Positions 1-7,823 of a DNA stretch of 35,099 bases are shown here, one piece after another. Both the position numbers and the translations under genes were made by a program. This DNA is from Vitreoscilla sp. (GTDB taxonomy: Bacteria; Pseudomonadota; Gammaproteobacteria; Burkholderiales; Neisseriaceae), in contig JASLFS010000009.1 of assembly GCA_030150505.1 (NCBI GenBank), forward strand, positions 1 to 35,099, given 5' to 3'. The notes under the pieces were generated by a model. That model was given only the letters and a program-made list of their open reading frames with translations. It ran no database searches and was not told where the DNA came from. Every line of letters begins with the position of its first letter. The stretch's first letter is position 1.

Positions 1-434
1 CCACTCACATCAATTCCTTGAATCAAAGCCCCGACTGTTATCCCTTGCGTAAAAGTAGCAACAATTGAGCCGACAATAAAAGCCTTATCCCAAAATCCAC
101 GATGACCGGGTGATGACTTGAAACGAAACTCAAATGCCACGCCACGAAAGATTAAAGCAACCAGCATCAATACCAATGGAATGGTTAACGCTTCTAACAC
201 AATCGCGTATGCCATAGGGAAAGCACCAAATAACGCAGCTCCTCCCAATACCAGCCAAGTTTCATTGCCATCCCAGACAGGTGCCACCGTATTAACCATA
301 ATGTCACGTTCTGTTTTATTTTGAGTTAGCGGCATTAAAATACCAATACCCAAATCAAAGCCATCCATCACCACATACATTAAAGTAGCGAATACAATAA
401 TGGCAAACCATAATAAGGTTAAATCAATTCCCAT
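1..434 (-). CDS. cydB: Cytochrome bd-type quinol oxidase subunit II, N-terminal part (cut by window edge)
   Basis: The reverse strand from the ATG at 432-434 reads without a stop to the window edge, giving about 144 residues of a membrane protein. It begins with the typical subunit II opening (MGIDLTLLWFAII) and continues with the VMDGFDLGIG and PVWDGNETWLV segments that are hallmarks of CydB/CioB. With subunit I it forms the bd oxidase that passes electrons from quinol to O2 in the inner membrane. The start lies 2 bases after the cydA stop and is preceded by GAGGAAT, so the two genes are translationally coupled. The C-terminal part lies outside the window, so integrity cannot be judged. Confidence 0.95.
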   Translation of the reverse strand, partial: MGIDLTLLWFAIIVFATLMYVVMDGFDLGIGILMPLTQNKTERDIMVNTVAPVWDGNETWLVLGGAALFGAFPMAYAIVLEALTIPLVLMLVALIFRGVAFEFRFKSSPGHRGFWDKAFIVGSIVATFTQGITVGALIQGIDVS

Positions 435-436
435 TT

Positions 437-1852
437 TTATTCCTCGCCTTCATTTGCAGTCACATCTTGATTAATAGCGGATAAGGGTCTAGAAGCATGA
501 GCAGCCTTATCTACTTCCACTGATGTTAATAAAGCATTATCAGGTCCTTTTTTAATCAAACGCATCATATAGTAATAACCAAAGCCAAATACAGATGAAT
601 ACACCACAAAAAACACGGCCAAACTCACACTCATAAACAACGTTGAATGGTTTGAAATGGCTTCACTCGTACGCTGCAATCCATAAATAACCCATGGTTG
701 TCGCCCGATTTCGGTTGTAAACCAACCAGCTAAAATAGCAATCAAACCAGCAGGTCCCATCATTAACACAAAACGAAGAAAATATTTATTTTGGTATAAA
801 CGACCTTTTTTATGTAATACCGCACCAGTGATGCCTAGGATAATCATCAACCCGCCTAAAGCCACCATGATTCGGAACGACCAAAATATAATCGTTGAAT
901 TAGGACGATTCTCTTTCGGAAACTCTTTTAAAGCTGGCACTTGTTTATCAAAACTATGTGTCAAAATAAGGCTGCCTAACTTAGGAATTTCAAGGGCATA
1001 TTTGGTTTTCTCTTCCTGCATATCTGGCCAACCGAATAAGATTAATGGCGTTGCCTCATCCCCAACATTCTCCCAATGACCTTCAATGGCAGCAATTTTT
1101 GCAGGCTGATGCTTCAATGTATTTAAACCATGAGCATCTCCAACCAAAGCTTGAATGGGCGCAGTGATTAAGGTCATGTAAATACCCATCGTGAGCATTT
1201 TCTTAACAGCAAGAGATTCACTACCTTTTAATAAATGCCATGCAGCAGATGCAGAAACAAATAACGCACTCGATAAAAAAGCAGCGATGGTCATGTGAAA
1301 TAAACGGTATGGAAAAGATGGGTTAAAAACCACTTTTAGCCAATCAACTGGCACCACAATGCCATTTTCAATCACAAAGCCTTGTGGCGTTTGCATCCAA
1401 CTATTTGAAGACAAAATCCAAAATGTTGAAATTAACGTCCCCAAAGCCACCATACAAGTGGCAAAAAAATGCAATCTAGGACCTACTTTATTCCAACCAA
1501 ACAACATCACACCTAAAAAACCAGCCTCCAAGAAAAAAGCCGTTAATACTTCGTAAGTTAATAATGGTCCAGTTATGCTGCCTGCAAACTCAGAAAAACC
1601 ACTCCAATTGGTTCCAAACTGATAAGCCATTACCAATCCAGAAACAACACCCATGCCAAAATTAACAGCAAAAATTTTTGACCAAAATAAATAAAGAGAT
1701 TTATAAAGTGAATCGTGAGTTTTAAGATACAAGCCTTCTAAAACAGCTAAGTAGCTTGCCAATCCAATGGTAATCGCGGGGAAAATAATATGAAATGAAA
1801 CTGTAAAAGCAAATTGTATTCGTGCTAAAACGGATGCATCAAGTGAAAACAT
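437..1852 (-). CDS. cydA: Cytochrome bd-type quinol oxidase subunit I (short Q-loop, CIO-like)
   Basis: This 471-residue integral membrane protein oxidises quinol and carries hemes b558, b595 and d in the inner membrane. Recognisable features are the N-terminal heme-ligand His21, Glu101 and Glu109 in the helix that supplies the proton-path acids, His186 (FHMTIA) as a b558 ligand, and the GRQPW segment of the quinol site. The Q-loop between about residues 240 and 320 is short, and the total length is nearer to P. aeruginosa CioA than to the 522-residue E. coli CydA. This fits the cyanide-insensitive oxidase branch, but I infer that from length. The start is preceded by AGAGGAAT. cydB follows 2 bases after the stop. 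Upstream lies a perfect FNR/ANR-type palindrome. Confidence 0.95.
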   Translation of the reverse strand: MFSLDASVLARIQFAFTVSFHIIFPAITIGLASYLAVLEGLYLKTHDSLYKSLYLFWSKIFAVNFGMGVVSGLVMAYQFGTNWSGFSEFAGSITGPLLTYEVLTAFFLEAGFLGVMLFGWNKVGPRLHFFATCMVALGTLISTFWILSSNSWMQTPQGFVIENGIVVPVDWLKVVFNPSFPYRLFHMTIAAFLSSALFVSASAAWHLLKGSESLAVKKMLTMGIYMTLITAPIQALVGDAHGLNTLKHQPAKIAAIEGHWENVGDEATPLILFGWPDMQEEKTKYALEIPKLGSLILTHSFDKQVPALKEFPKENRPNSTIIFWSFRIMVALGGLMIILGITGAVLHKKGRLYQNKYFLRFVLMMGPAGLIAILAGWFTTEIGRQPWVIYGLQRTSEAISNHSTLFMSVSLAVFFVVYSSVFGFGYYYMMRLIKKGPDNALLTSVEVDKAAHASRPLSAINQDVTANEGEE

Positions 1853-1894
1853 GCATATTCCTCTTTAATATAAGAGTTACTTAAAAAACTACTT

Positions 1895-1916
1895 AATTTT
1901 GATTTAAATCAAAATT
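1895..1916. promoter_or_regulatory. FNR/ANR-type operator upstream of cydA
   Basis: A 22-bp perfect palindrome whose core, TTGATTTAAATCAA (1899-1912), matches the FNR/ANR consensus TTGAT-N4-ATCAA exactly. Its centre is 53-54 bp upstream of the cydA ATG. A TATATT-like -10 lies at 1868-1873 on the minus strand, about 35 bp from the centre. This is close to, but slightly longer than, ideal class II activator spacing, so activation or repression cannot be decided. Oxygen control of bd oxidases by FNR/ANR is well established. Confidence 0.8.
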
Positions 1917-1952
1917 TATCAATATTATTAAGCACCATCCCCATCCCCTCAA

Positions 1953-1969
1953 TGCGACATATTGTCGCA
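1953..1969. promoter_or_regulatory. TGCGACA-TAT-TGTCGCA inverted repeat
   Basis: Perfect inverted repeat with 7-bp arms and a 3-bp spacer, about 100 bp upstream of cydA. Read on the minus strand it gives TGTCGCATTGAG, which matches 11 of 12 bases of the element shared by the creatinase and cupin promoters. It is a candidate site for a GATase1-AraC regulator, although the inverted arrangement differs from the direct repeats elsewhere. Confidence 0.45.
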
Positions 1970-2394
1970 CGGTTGATAAGATTCATTTTTTAATCCAAAT
2001 TGATGGCTTAACAAAAATAAAATCAGACATAAAACACAAAAGTAAGTTTAATAATGATGAAGCAGGCTTTACTCAAAGCCATGACAATACTTGATTTGAA
2101 TACCAAAAAAGACTCATATCCAACAAAGACTCAATGCTTAGAAACAAAAGTGTTAATTTAACTTCTATATATGACAATATATTTACATCATACACCTCTT
2201 AAATTATTCATTTAAAATGAATTTAATTCATGAAAATAAAAAATAATCCACTGAATTAAATATCATTTATAGCTACTAATAAAAAAATAGCTATGCTAAT
2301 CTAACCGCTTATTTTTTTAAATACTAACAATAATTTACCAAGCAAAGCAGTCAAAAGTATTGGTTTCCAAGAATATAACTAAAAAGGGATTGAT

Positions 2395-3210
2395 ATGAGA
2401 TTTCAACATAAAATAGTAGCCTTGCTACTCTCGGGAATCATCAGCCAACTGGCCATGGCACAAAGTTGCGAACCAAGAGATATAAAGCCTCAAGACGTAC
2501 AAAAGGGTCTGCAAGCTTCATCAAGTCTAGAAAAAGAATTAAATAAAACAGATGCTAAAGTTATTGTTATTGCCCGCGAAGGTCAAGACTTAGGAAAATA
2601 TGACATTAAATTCTCCCATGCAGCTTTCGCTGTCCGATCACCAGGTCAGTCGCAATGGATGGTTTATCATGAATTAAATAGCTGCCCAAAAGATAAATCT
2701 ACGTTATATAAAGAAGGTTTGGGATTATTTTTCTTAGATGATCCAAGTTCATACCATGCTGCAATGGTCGTTCCAAGTAAGGAAATTCAAGAAAAGCTAT
2801 ATCATATTCTAACTTCTCCTAACTTACCCATGCACCAAGATAGATATAGCTTGGTTGCGTATCCATTTTCTTCTCAACGCCAAAATAGCAATGGCTGGCC
2901 ATTAGAAGTATTTACCGTTGCTGCGGCAGAGTACCCTATTTATAACAGAGATGATGCTCAAGCATGGTTGCAAAAACAAAACTATCAACCTGGAACAATT
3001 CGTGTCAGTGGTGTAAAACAACTATTTGCTACTTTGTTTGTTCCCAATGCAACCATACGAGATCATCCAAATGAAGATGCATCCTCAGGCAATTTAAAAT
3101 TTAACAGTGGCGATTCTGTCCTCACATTTATTAGTCGTTATCGTGACCCATCTTTCCAATGCCCTAGCGCAGAATTGGTTAGCGGTGTCTGTATAATAAA
3201 AAAACTATAA
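2395..3210 (+). CDS. DUF2145 family secreted protein
   Basis: A 271-residue protein with a Sec signal peptide: positive MRFQHK, a hydrophobic stretch, then cleavage near AMAQ/SCEP at about residue 22. The mature part carries the DUF2145 pattern I recognise from the family: VIVIAREGQDLGKYDIKFSHAAFAVR, followed by a WMVYHELN segment. It then continues with conserved aromatic/Pro-rich text around MHQDRYSLVAYPFSSQRQNSNGWPLEV. The family's function is not established to my knowledge. The SHAAFA/HELN blocks are reminiscent of papain-like (NlpC/P60-type) folds, but this is inference. Four mature cysteines (C25, C83 and two near the C terminus) could form disulfides. The start is supported by AAGGGAT 6-7 bases upstream. 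It is followed 46 bp later by another secreted protein gene, probably co-transcribed. Confidence 0.85.
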   Translation: MRFQHKIVALLLSGIISQLAMAQSCEPRDIKPQDVQKGLQASSSLEKELNKTDAKVIVIAREGQDLGKYDIKFSHAAFAVRSPGQSQWMVYHELNSCPKDKSTLYKEGLGLFFLDDPSSYHAAMVVPSKEIQEKLYHILTSPNLPMHQDRYSLVAYPFSSQRQNSNGWPLEVFTVAAAEYPIYNRDDAQAWLQKQNYQPGTIRVSGVKQLFATLFVPNATIRDHPNEDASSGNLKFNSGDSVLTFISRYRDPSFQCPSAELVSGVCIIKKL

Positions 3211-3256
3211 ATAATAACTACAAACAATTTCAATTAGAATTAATCAAGGAGTTTAT

Positions 3257-3715
3257 ATGAAGCTAAATAAATTATTGGTCGTACTCATGGTTGGCATCTC
3301 AAGCATGCATGTATCTGCTCAGCCATTTTCTTTTAATCCAACACCATCGCAAACCATTGCTTCTTCTACTGTCATGGGCAGTGCTGTGATTCTTGCACCC
3401 ATTTGGTTACCTTCAGTTACCGTTTCTGATAAGCTAAATAGGTCAGCTCTCGAGCGCGAAGAAGATTTAAGACAAAAACACAAAGATGCAATCGAAATTA
3501 AAGTACAAAACAAAAAAGGCCAAACTGAAACTTTATTTTTGCCAAAAGAAACCTACACTCAGGTCAATATTAAAGACGGCGATCGCATTGATTTAGAAAC
3601 AGATGATAACGGTGTTTTGTTATTAAAAGATGGTAAACCAACCTACTATTTCATTTTGGAAGAAAAAGCTGAAATTCTGATTCATCAGCAACCACTATCA
3701 TCTAATTCACGGTAA
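3257..3715 (+). CDS. Small secreted protein of unknown function, partner of the DUF2145 gene
   Basis: A 152-residue protein with a signal peptide (MKLNKLLVVLMVGISSMHVSAQ, cleavage about residue 21-22). A hydrophobic Ala/Val/Ile segment lies around residues 35-55 and could span the membrane. A charged helical stretch (ALEREEDLRQKHKDAIEIKV) follows, then a small beta-rich C-terminal region with repeated Lys/Asp/Gly turns. I recognise no family. The start has a good ribosome site (AAGGAG, spacing 6). It lies 46 bp downstream of the DUF2145 gene on the same strand and before strong terminators, so the two form a two-gene transcription unit. A joint envelope role is inferred only from that pairing. 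Confidence 0.8.
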   Translation: MKLNKLLVVLMVGISSMHVSAQPFSFNPTPSQTIASSTVMGSAVILAPIWLPSVTVSDKLNRSALEREEDLRQKHKDAIEIKVQNKKGQTETLFLPKETYTQVNIKDGDRIDLETDDNGVLLLKDGKPTYYFILEEKAEILIHQQPLSSNSR

Positions 3716-3733
3716 TAAAAAACAATATTCCTA

Positions 3734-3767
3734 AAAGAAAGAGCCTAAACAAATAGACTCTTTCTTT
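3734..3767 (+). terminator. Terminator-like hairpin after the DUF2145 pair
   Basis: The arms AAAGAAAGAG (3734-3743) and CTCTTTCTTT (3758-3767) are perfectly complementary around a 14-base loop. It directly follows the 152-residue gene. Confidence 0.6.
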
Positions 3768-3774
3768 GTACAAT

Positions 3775-3805
3775 AAAAACCCCAATAAATTTTATTGGGG
3801 TTTTT
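3775..3805. terminator. Bidirectional Rho-independent terminator between convergent units
   Basis: An AAAAACCCCAATAAA arm pairs with TTTATTGGGGTTTTT. It has A and T tracts on both sides, so it can end both the DUF2145 unit (plus) and soxBDAG (minus, stop at 3825). Confidence 0.85.
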
Positions 3806-3824
3806 GCATGACATTCAACCAAAT

Positions 3825-4472
3825 TTAATCAGTATAACGCTTCCAATCTTCTTGAGAAAAACCCCATTGTTTCTGCAATGCAAAACCATACGGTCTGGCT
3901 GTTTTTTCCAATATTTTCCACAGATACTCAGCAAAACTGCGTCTAAAAATCAGCGCATAATCGCCATTATCAATCTTACAAATTAAAAACGGTGTTTTCT
4001 TGCCAATGGTCTGCACACATTCTTCATTTTTAAGATTTAATATCGGATAAGGCGATAAATGTCTTAAAACAGTACTTGCCTCTTGACCATGAATCCGCAT
4101 CATCATGAAGCCACCACTATTATCAACCACTTGAGCATGAACACCTTTTAAAGCCTGTTGTAATTTTTCTAGCAAATCACTTTTCGTCTGATAATGGCAA
4201 ACCAACATCCATTCATCTGGCGATTGCCATAAAATAGCCGCTCTCTGTGCATAGGTTGTGGCTTTAGGTTCTGTTGGCAATTCGCAATTTAACACTTCAC
4301 TAATGGCATTGGTAAAATCGCTGTCATCTATATTGCCACGCAAATTAATAAAACCCAAAGCGCCGCCGCTACTGTAATTTAAAGCCCCAATTTTCGCTTG
4401 ATCAGCCAAGTTTTTCCACTGATAGTGTAACGGTGTTTGCCATTTTTCAATTAAAGAAAGATTATTAAGCAT
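3825..4472 (-). CDS. soxG: Sarcosine oxidase gamma subunit
   Basis: A 215-residue gamma subunit of heterotetrameric sarcosine oxidase, the subunit that packs against the folate-binding part of alpha. It resembles a reduced GcvT-like fold. Recognisable pieces are WLVC-like QSPDEWMLVC, the SGGFMMMRIHG strand, and FLICKIDNGDYALIFRRSFAEYLW near the C terminus. I chose the ATG at 4470-4472 (MLNNLSLIEK) rather than a longer frame opening at 4508, because GGGGAG sits 8 bases before it and it overlaps the soxA stop by 8 bp, as is usual in this operon. It is the last gene of soxBDAG and is followed by a bidirectional terminator. Confidence 0.93.
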   Translation of the reverse strand: MLNNLSLIEKWQTPLHYQWKNLADQAKIGALNYSSGGALGFINLRGNIDDSDFTNAISEVLNCELPTEPKATTYAQRAAILWQSPDEWMLVCHYQTKSDLLEKLQQALKGVHAQVVDNSGGFMMMRIHGQEASTVLRHLSPYPILNLKNEECVQTIGKKTPFLICKIDNGDYALIFRRSFAEYLWKILEKTARPYGFALQKQWGFSQEDWKRYTD

Positions 4473-7400
4473 GCTGACGCTCCCCTTTTTCATCAACAAA
4501 AACAGCACTTTGAGCTACTGTAAATGGGATAATATTTCCATTTGAATACGCATACAATGTTTGTCCTATTAACTCTCGGCCATTTTCAACAACTGCCATG
4601 GCAATAGAACGTCCTAAAAATGCACTGTGATAACTTGATGTAACATGCCCCATCAATCCAACTTTGGCATCATGACTACCTGATCTTGGCACGGTAATCT
4701 GATTCGAAGCAATAATTTGGGCACCCTCTGGAATAACTGCATTGGCATCATGCGGCAGTAATCCAACCAAATGCTTTCTATCGCTTCTGGCCGTATCGCT
4801 TCTCGATAAAGAACGGCGGCCTAGGAAGGAGAATGGTTTTTTCATGCCAACAGCCCAGCTCATGCCCAAATCAATTGGCGTAGCAGAACCATCGGTATCT
4901 TGCCCAACAATGATAAAGCCTTTTTCCGCACGCAATACGTGCATGGTTTCTGTGCCGTAAGGCGTGATATTGAACTCTGCACCTGCTTTCATCACTTGTT
5001 CCCAAACATAGTGACCAAAACCCGCTTCCACATTAATCTCATAAGCTAACTCACCCGAGAAACTCACGCGGAATACTCGTGCAGGAACACCAGCTACGCT
5101 ACCACTGCGCCAATCCATGAATGCAAAATTTTCTGCTGACAAATCAATATCATCACAAATTTTAGTAAGAACTGCTCGTGCTTTTGGTCCAACAACGGCA
5201 ATGGTTCCCCAATGGTCAGTTACTGAAGTCATCCACACTTTCAATTCTGGCCATTCTGTTTGGTGCCAACGCTCAAGCCAGCTTAATACATTCGCAGCTC
5301 CGCCTGTTGTAGTGGTCATATAAAACTGTTCATCATTAATACAAGCAGTCACACCATCATCAATAACCATGCCATTTTCATCTAGCATCAAACCATATCG
5401 GCATTTACCCGGCTCAAGTTTTGTCCACGCATTGCTGTAAATTCGATTTAAGAATTCACGAGCATCTGGGCCATCAATTTGAATCTTACCCAATGTAGAA
5501 GCATCCATGATGCCAACCGAATGGCGTGCAGCTAGGCATTCACGGTTAACCGCTGCGAGCATGTTTTCACCTGCTTTTGGGAAATACCAAGGACGCAACC
5601 ATTGGCCAACTTCTTCATACAATGCACCTCGTGCTTCATGGCATTCATGCATTGCCGTAATGCGCTCTGGGTCAAATGTATTATCTGAATCTAAACCAGC
5701 CAATACACCTAAGCTCACTGGCGTGTAAGCAGGTCGATAAGTCGTTGTGCTAACTTGCTCAATAGGCACTTGCATGGCTTCAGCTGTTAAAATAAAGCTA
5801 TTAACACTTGATAATTTACCTTGATCAGTACCAAAACCAAAGGCTGTATAGCGCTTTACGTGTTCAATATGGCGATAGTTTTCTTGAATCGTAATTTTAA
5901 TATCTTCTGCTGTAACATCATTTTGGTAGTCAACAAATGCTTTTTCACCTTTACCGGCAGGCATGCCATCAGGCAAGCGCACAACCAATTCCATTGACTG
6001 GTGTTTCTCTTCAGCAATTTTAGGTAAAACAGTCGTATTTTGATTTCCCAAATCAGCAAAAAAGGCATTCATCATTTTTTCTGTTTGTTTTACGGCTTCA
6101 ACCCACGTTTTTGTTCCTGTTACAGCACCAACACAGCAAACAGTCGCTTTGCAAGCTGAGTAATCATCAGGCACGACGAATGCCATTTTATTGTCATCCC
6201 AAATAGGTCGACTGGTATCGTGGCAATATAAATGCACGGTAGGCGATAAACCGCCACTGCTTAAAACAATGTCACAAGAAACTTCATTTTGTTTATGGCT
6301 AATTAAATCAATTAATGTTACACCACTGACTTTCTTGCGCCCTTTCACCGATGCAATGCCTGTTTTAGCATGAACCGTAACATTTTTAGGTAAATAATCA
6401 GGTACTTTACTAACCTTGCGCGCATCTGCAACCACAACCACAGCGCCAGCTTCACTCAAGTCACGAGCGGCTAAATAAATTTCATCGTTATTGCCACAAA
6501 TAACAATTTTGCTACCCAATAAAACGCCATAACGATTCAAATACGTTTGTGCTGCTGAAACAGTAAATACACCTGGTAAATCATTATTACCAAAAACCAA
6601 TGGGCGCTCAATGGCACCACTTGCTAACACAACTTTTTCAGCACGAATGCGGTGTAAGCGTTGGCGTGGCTTAGATGCATCTCTTCTGGCAATTGGCAAA
6701 TGATCTTGCAATAATTCAACAGCTTGAATTAAATTATGATCATGCAAAGCAAAAGCAGTGGTTCTGGTTAATACGGTAACATTGTCATATTGTGCCAATT
6801 CTTGGCGAATTTTCTCAACATACTGATATCCATACAATCCATCAAACTGACTTTTCGCATCAGATAACAACCAACCACCTAATTGATTTTGCTCATCAAC
6901 CAACAATACTGATAAATTGGCTTTAGCCGAACTTAATGCCGCTTGCAATCCTGACAATCCACCACCAACAACCAAAACATCAACATGATGATGTAAATGG
7001 TCATACCATTCTTCATCTGCCACTTCCGGTGCATCACCAAAACCAGCAAATTGACGAATAACTTCTTCATACTTTGGCCACATTTTCTTCGGCCACATAA
7101 ATGTTTTGCTATAAAAGCCTGGTGGCATCATTCCTTTGCCCACCGTACCAATAACATTTTTAACGTCAAAATCTAAACTTGGCCATCCTGAAGTGCGTTT
7201 TGCTGTTAAACCAGCATAAATTTCAGCTTGCGTTGCCTTCACGTTAGGCGTGGTATAACCACCTTGTTCCATTTGCACCAAAGCATTTGGCTCTTCCGCG
7301 CCCGCACTCATAATGCCACGTAGCCGACCATATTTATAACTACGTGCCAACCCTTTTACGCCATTTGCCAATAGCGCAGATGCTAAAGTATCGCCCTCTA

Positions 7401-7491
7401 GCCCCGTATATGTTTTACCATCAAATTCAAATTGAATAGACTGCTTGGCATTCACTTGCGCAGAGGCATTTAAAATTCGCTTAGCACTCAT
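4465..7491 (-). CDS. soxA: Sarcosine oxidase alpha subunit
   Basis: A 1008-residue alpha subunit of heterotetrameric sarcosine oxidase (sarcosine + O2 + THF to glycine + H2O2 + 5,10-methylene-THF). The N-terminal 100 residues are the ferredoxin-like cap seen in this family. A Rossmann NAD-binding motif (VVGGGLSG) lies at about 174-181, within a disulfide-reductase-like domain to about residue 500. The second half, from about 600, is the GcvT-like folate-binding domain, with GIMDASTLGKIQIDGPDA and the FSGELAYEINVE block. Length is normal. It overlaps soxD by ATGA at 7488-7491 and soxG by 8 bp, so it is translationally coupled. It sits in soxBDAG, in the usual order. Confidence 0.97.
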   Translation of the reverse strand: MSAKRILNASAQVNAKQSIQFEFDGKTYTGLEGDTLASALLANGVKGLARSYKYGRLRGIMSAGAEEPNALVQMEQGGYTTPNVKATQAEIYAGLTAKRTSGWPSLDFDVKNVIGTVGKGMMPPGFYSKTFMWPKKMWPKYEEVIRQFAGFGDAPEVADEEWYDHLHHHVDVLVVGGGLSGLQAALSSAKANLSVLLVDEQNQLGGWLLSDAKSQFDGLYGYQYVEKIRQELAQYDNVTVLTRTTAFALHDHNLIQAVELLQDHLPIARRDASKPRQRLHRIRAEKVVLASGAIERPLVFGNNDLPGVFTVSAAQTYLNRYGVLLGSKIVICGNNDEIYLAARDLSEAGAVVVVADARKVSKVPDYLPKNVTVHAKTGIASVKGRKKVSGVTLIDLISHKQNEVSCDIVLSSGGLSPTVHLYCHDTSRPIWDDNKMAFVVPDDYSACKATVCCVGAVTGTKTWVEAVKQTEKMMNAFFADLGNQNTTVLPKIAEEKHQSMELVVRLPDGMPAGKGEKAFVDYQNDVTAEDIKITIQENYRHIEHVKRYTAFGFGTDQGKLSSVNSFILTAEAMQVPIEQVSTTTYRPAYTPVSLGVLAGLDSDNTFDPERITAMHECHEARGALYEEVGQWLRPWYFPKAGENMLAAVNRECLAARHSVGIMDASTLGKIQIDGPDAREFLNRIYSNAWTKLEPGKCRYGLMLDENGMVIDDGVTACINDEQFYMTTTTGGAANVLSWLERWHQTEWPELKVWMTSVTDHWGTIAVVGPKARAVLTKICDDIDLSAENFAFMDWRSGSVAGVPARVFRVSFSGELAYEINVEAGFGHYVWEQVMKAGAEFNITPYGTETMHVLRAEKGFIIVGQDTDGSATPIDLGMSWAVGMKKPFSFLGRRSLSRSDTARSDRKHLVGLLPHDANAVIPEGAQIIASNQITVPRSGSHDAKVGLMGHVTSSYHSAFLGRSIAMAVVENGRELIGQTLYAYSNGNIIPFTVAQSAVFVDEKGERQHA

Positions 7492-7814
7492 ACGGCCTCC
7501 CCTAATTTCTTGGTTTGTTTATTATTTTGTTGTTCTACAAAAACCGATTTTCCCTCTGTTAATGTATATGTTCCCTTTATTTCATTACTGACATTATTTC
7601 TATTTGCCACAATGACTTTTCTACAACCGGCAACATGCTCCCACTGTTCCCAAATCAAGCCTTTATAATTACTGCGCATAAATACATAATCACCCCACTC
7701 CTCATCAGAAGCGACTTCTGGGTCTTCAGGTCTTGCAATATAAGCTTCACCAGCATAACGAAACTCTTGTTCGTCACGTTTTTCTTTGCAATAAGGACAA
7801 TATAAAGTCAGCAT
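7488..7814 (-). CDS. soxD: Sarcosine oxidase delta subunit (zinc-binding)
   Basis: A 108-residue delta subunit. The zinc site known from the tetrameric enzyme is visible as Cys6 and Cys9 (YCPYCKEKR), then His60 and Cys64 (EHVAGCRK). The block RPEDPEVASDEEWGDYVFMRSN is typical of the family. It is slightly longer than usual owing to a Lys/Gln-rich C terminus (EQQNNKQTKKLGEAV). The start is preceded by AGGAGAAAAAA-type sequence and lies 9 bp after the soxB stop. The stop overlaps the soxA start. Confidence 0.95.
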   Translation of the reverse strand: MLTLYCPYCKEKRDEQEFRYAGEAYIARPEDPEVASDEEWGDYVFMRSNYKGLIWEQWEHVAGCRKVIVANRNNVSNEIKGTYTLTEGKSVFVEQQNNKQTKKLGEAV

Positions 7815-7823
7815 TTTTTTCTC

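Larger units (their letters stand above)
1853..2394. other. Intergenic region between cydA and the DUF2145 gene
   Basis: This 542-bp, very AT-rich divergent gap holds the FNR-type palindrome (1895-1916), the TGTCGCA inverted repeat (1953-1969) and two overlapping AT-rich palindromes at 2206-2231 built from alternating ATTCAT/ATGAAT half-sites. I see no convincing coding sequence or RNA gene. Confidence 0.6.

Noticed and set aside
118..324. 68-codon plus-strand ORF
   Set aside because: It is the antisense shadow of cydB; composition and lack of a ribosome site argue against a gene.
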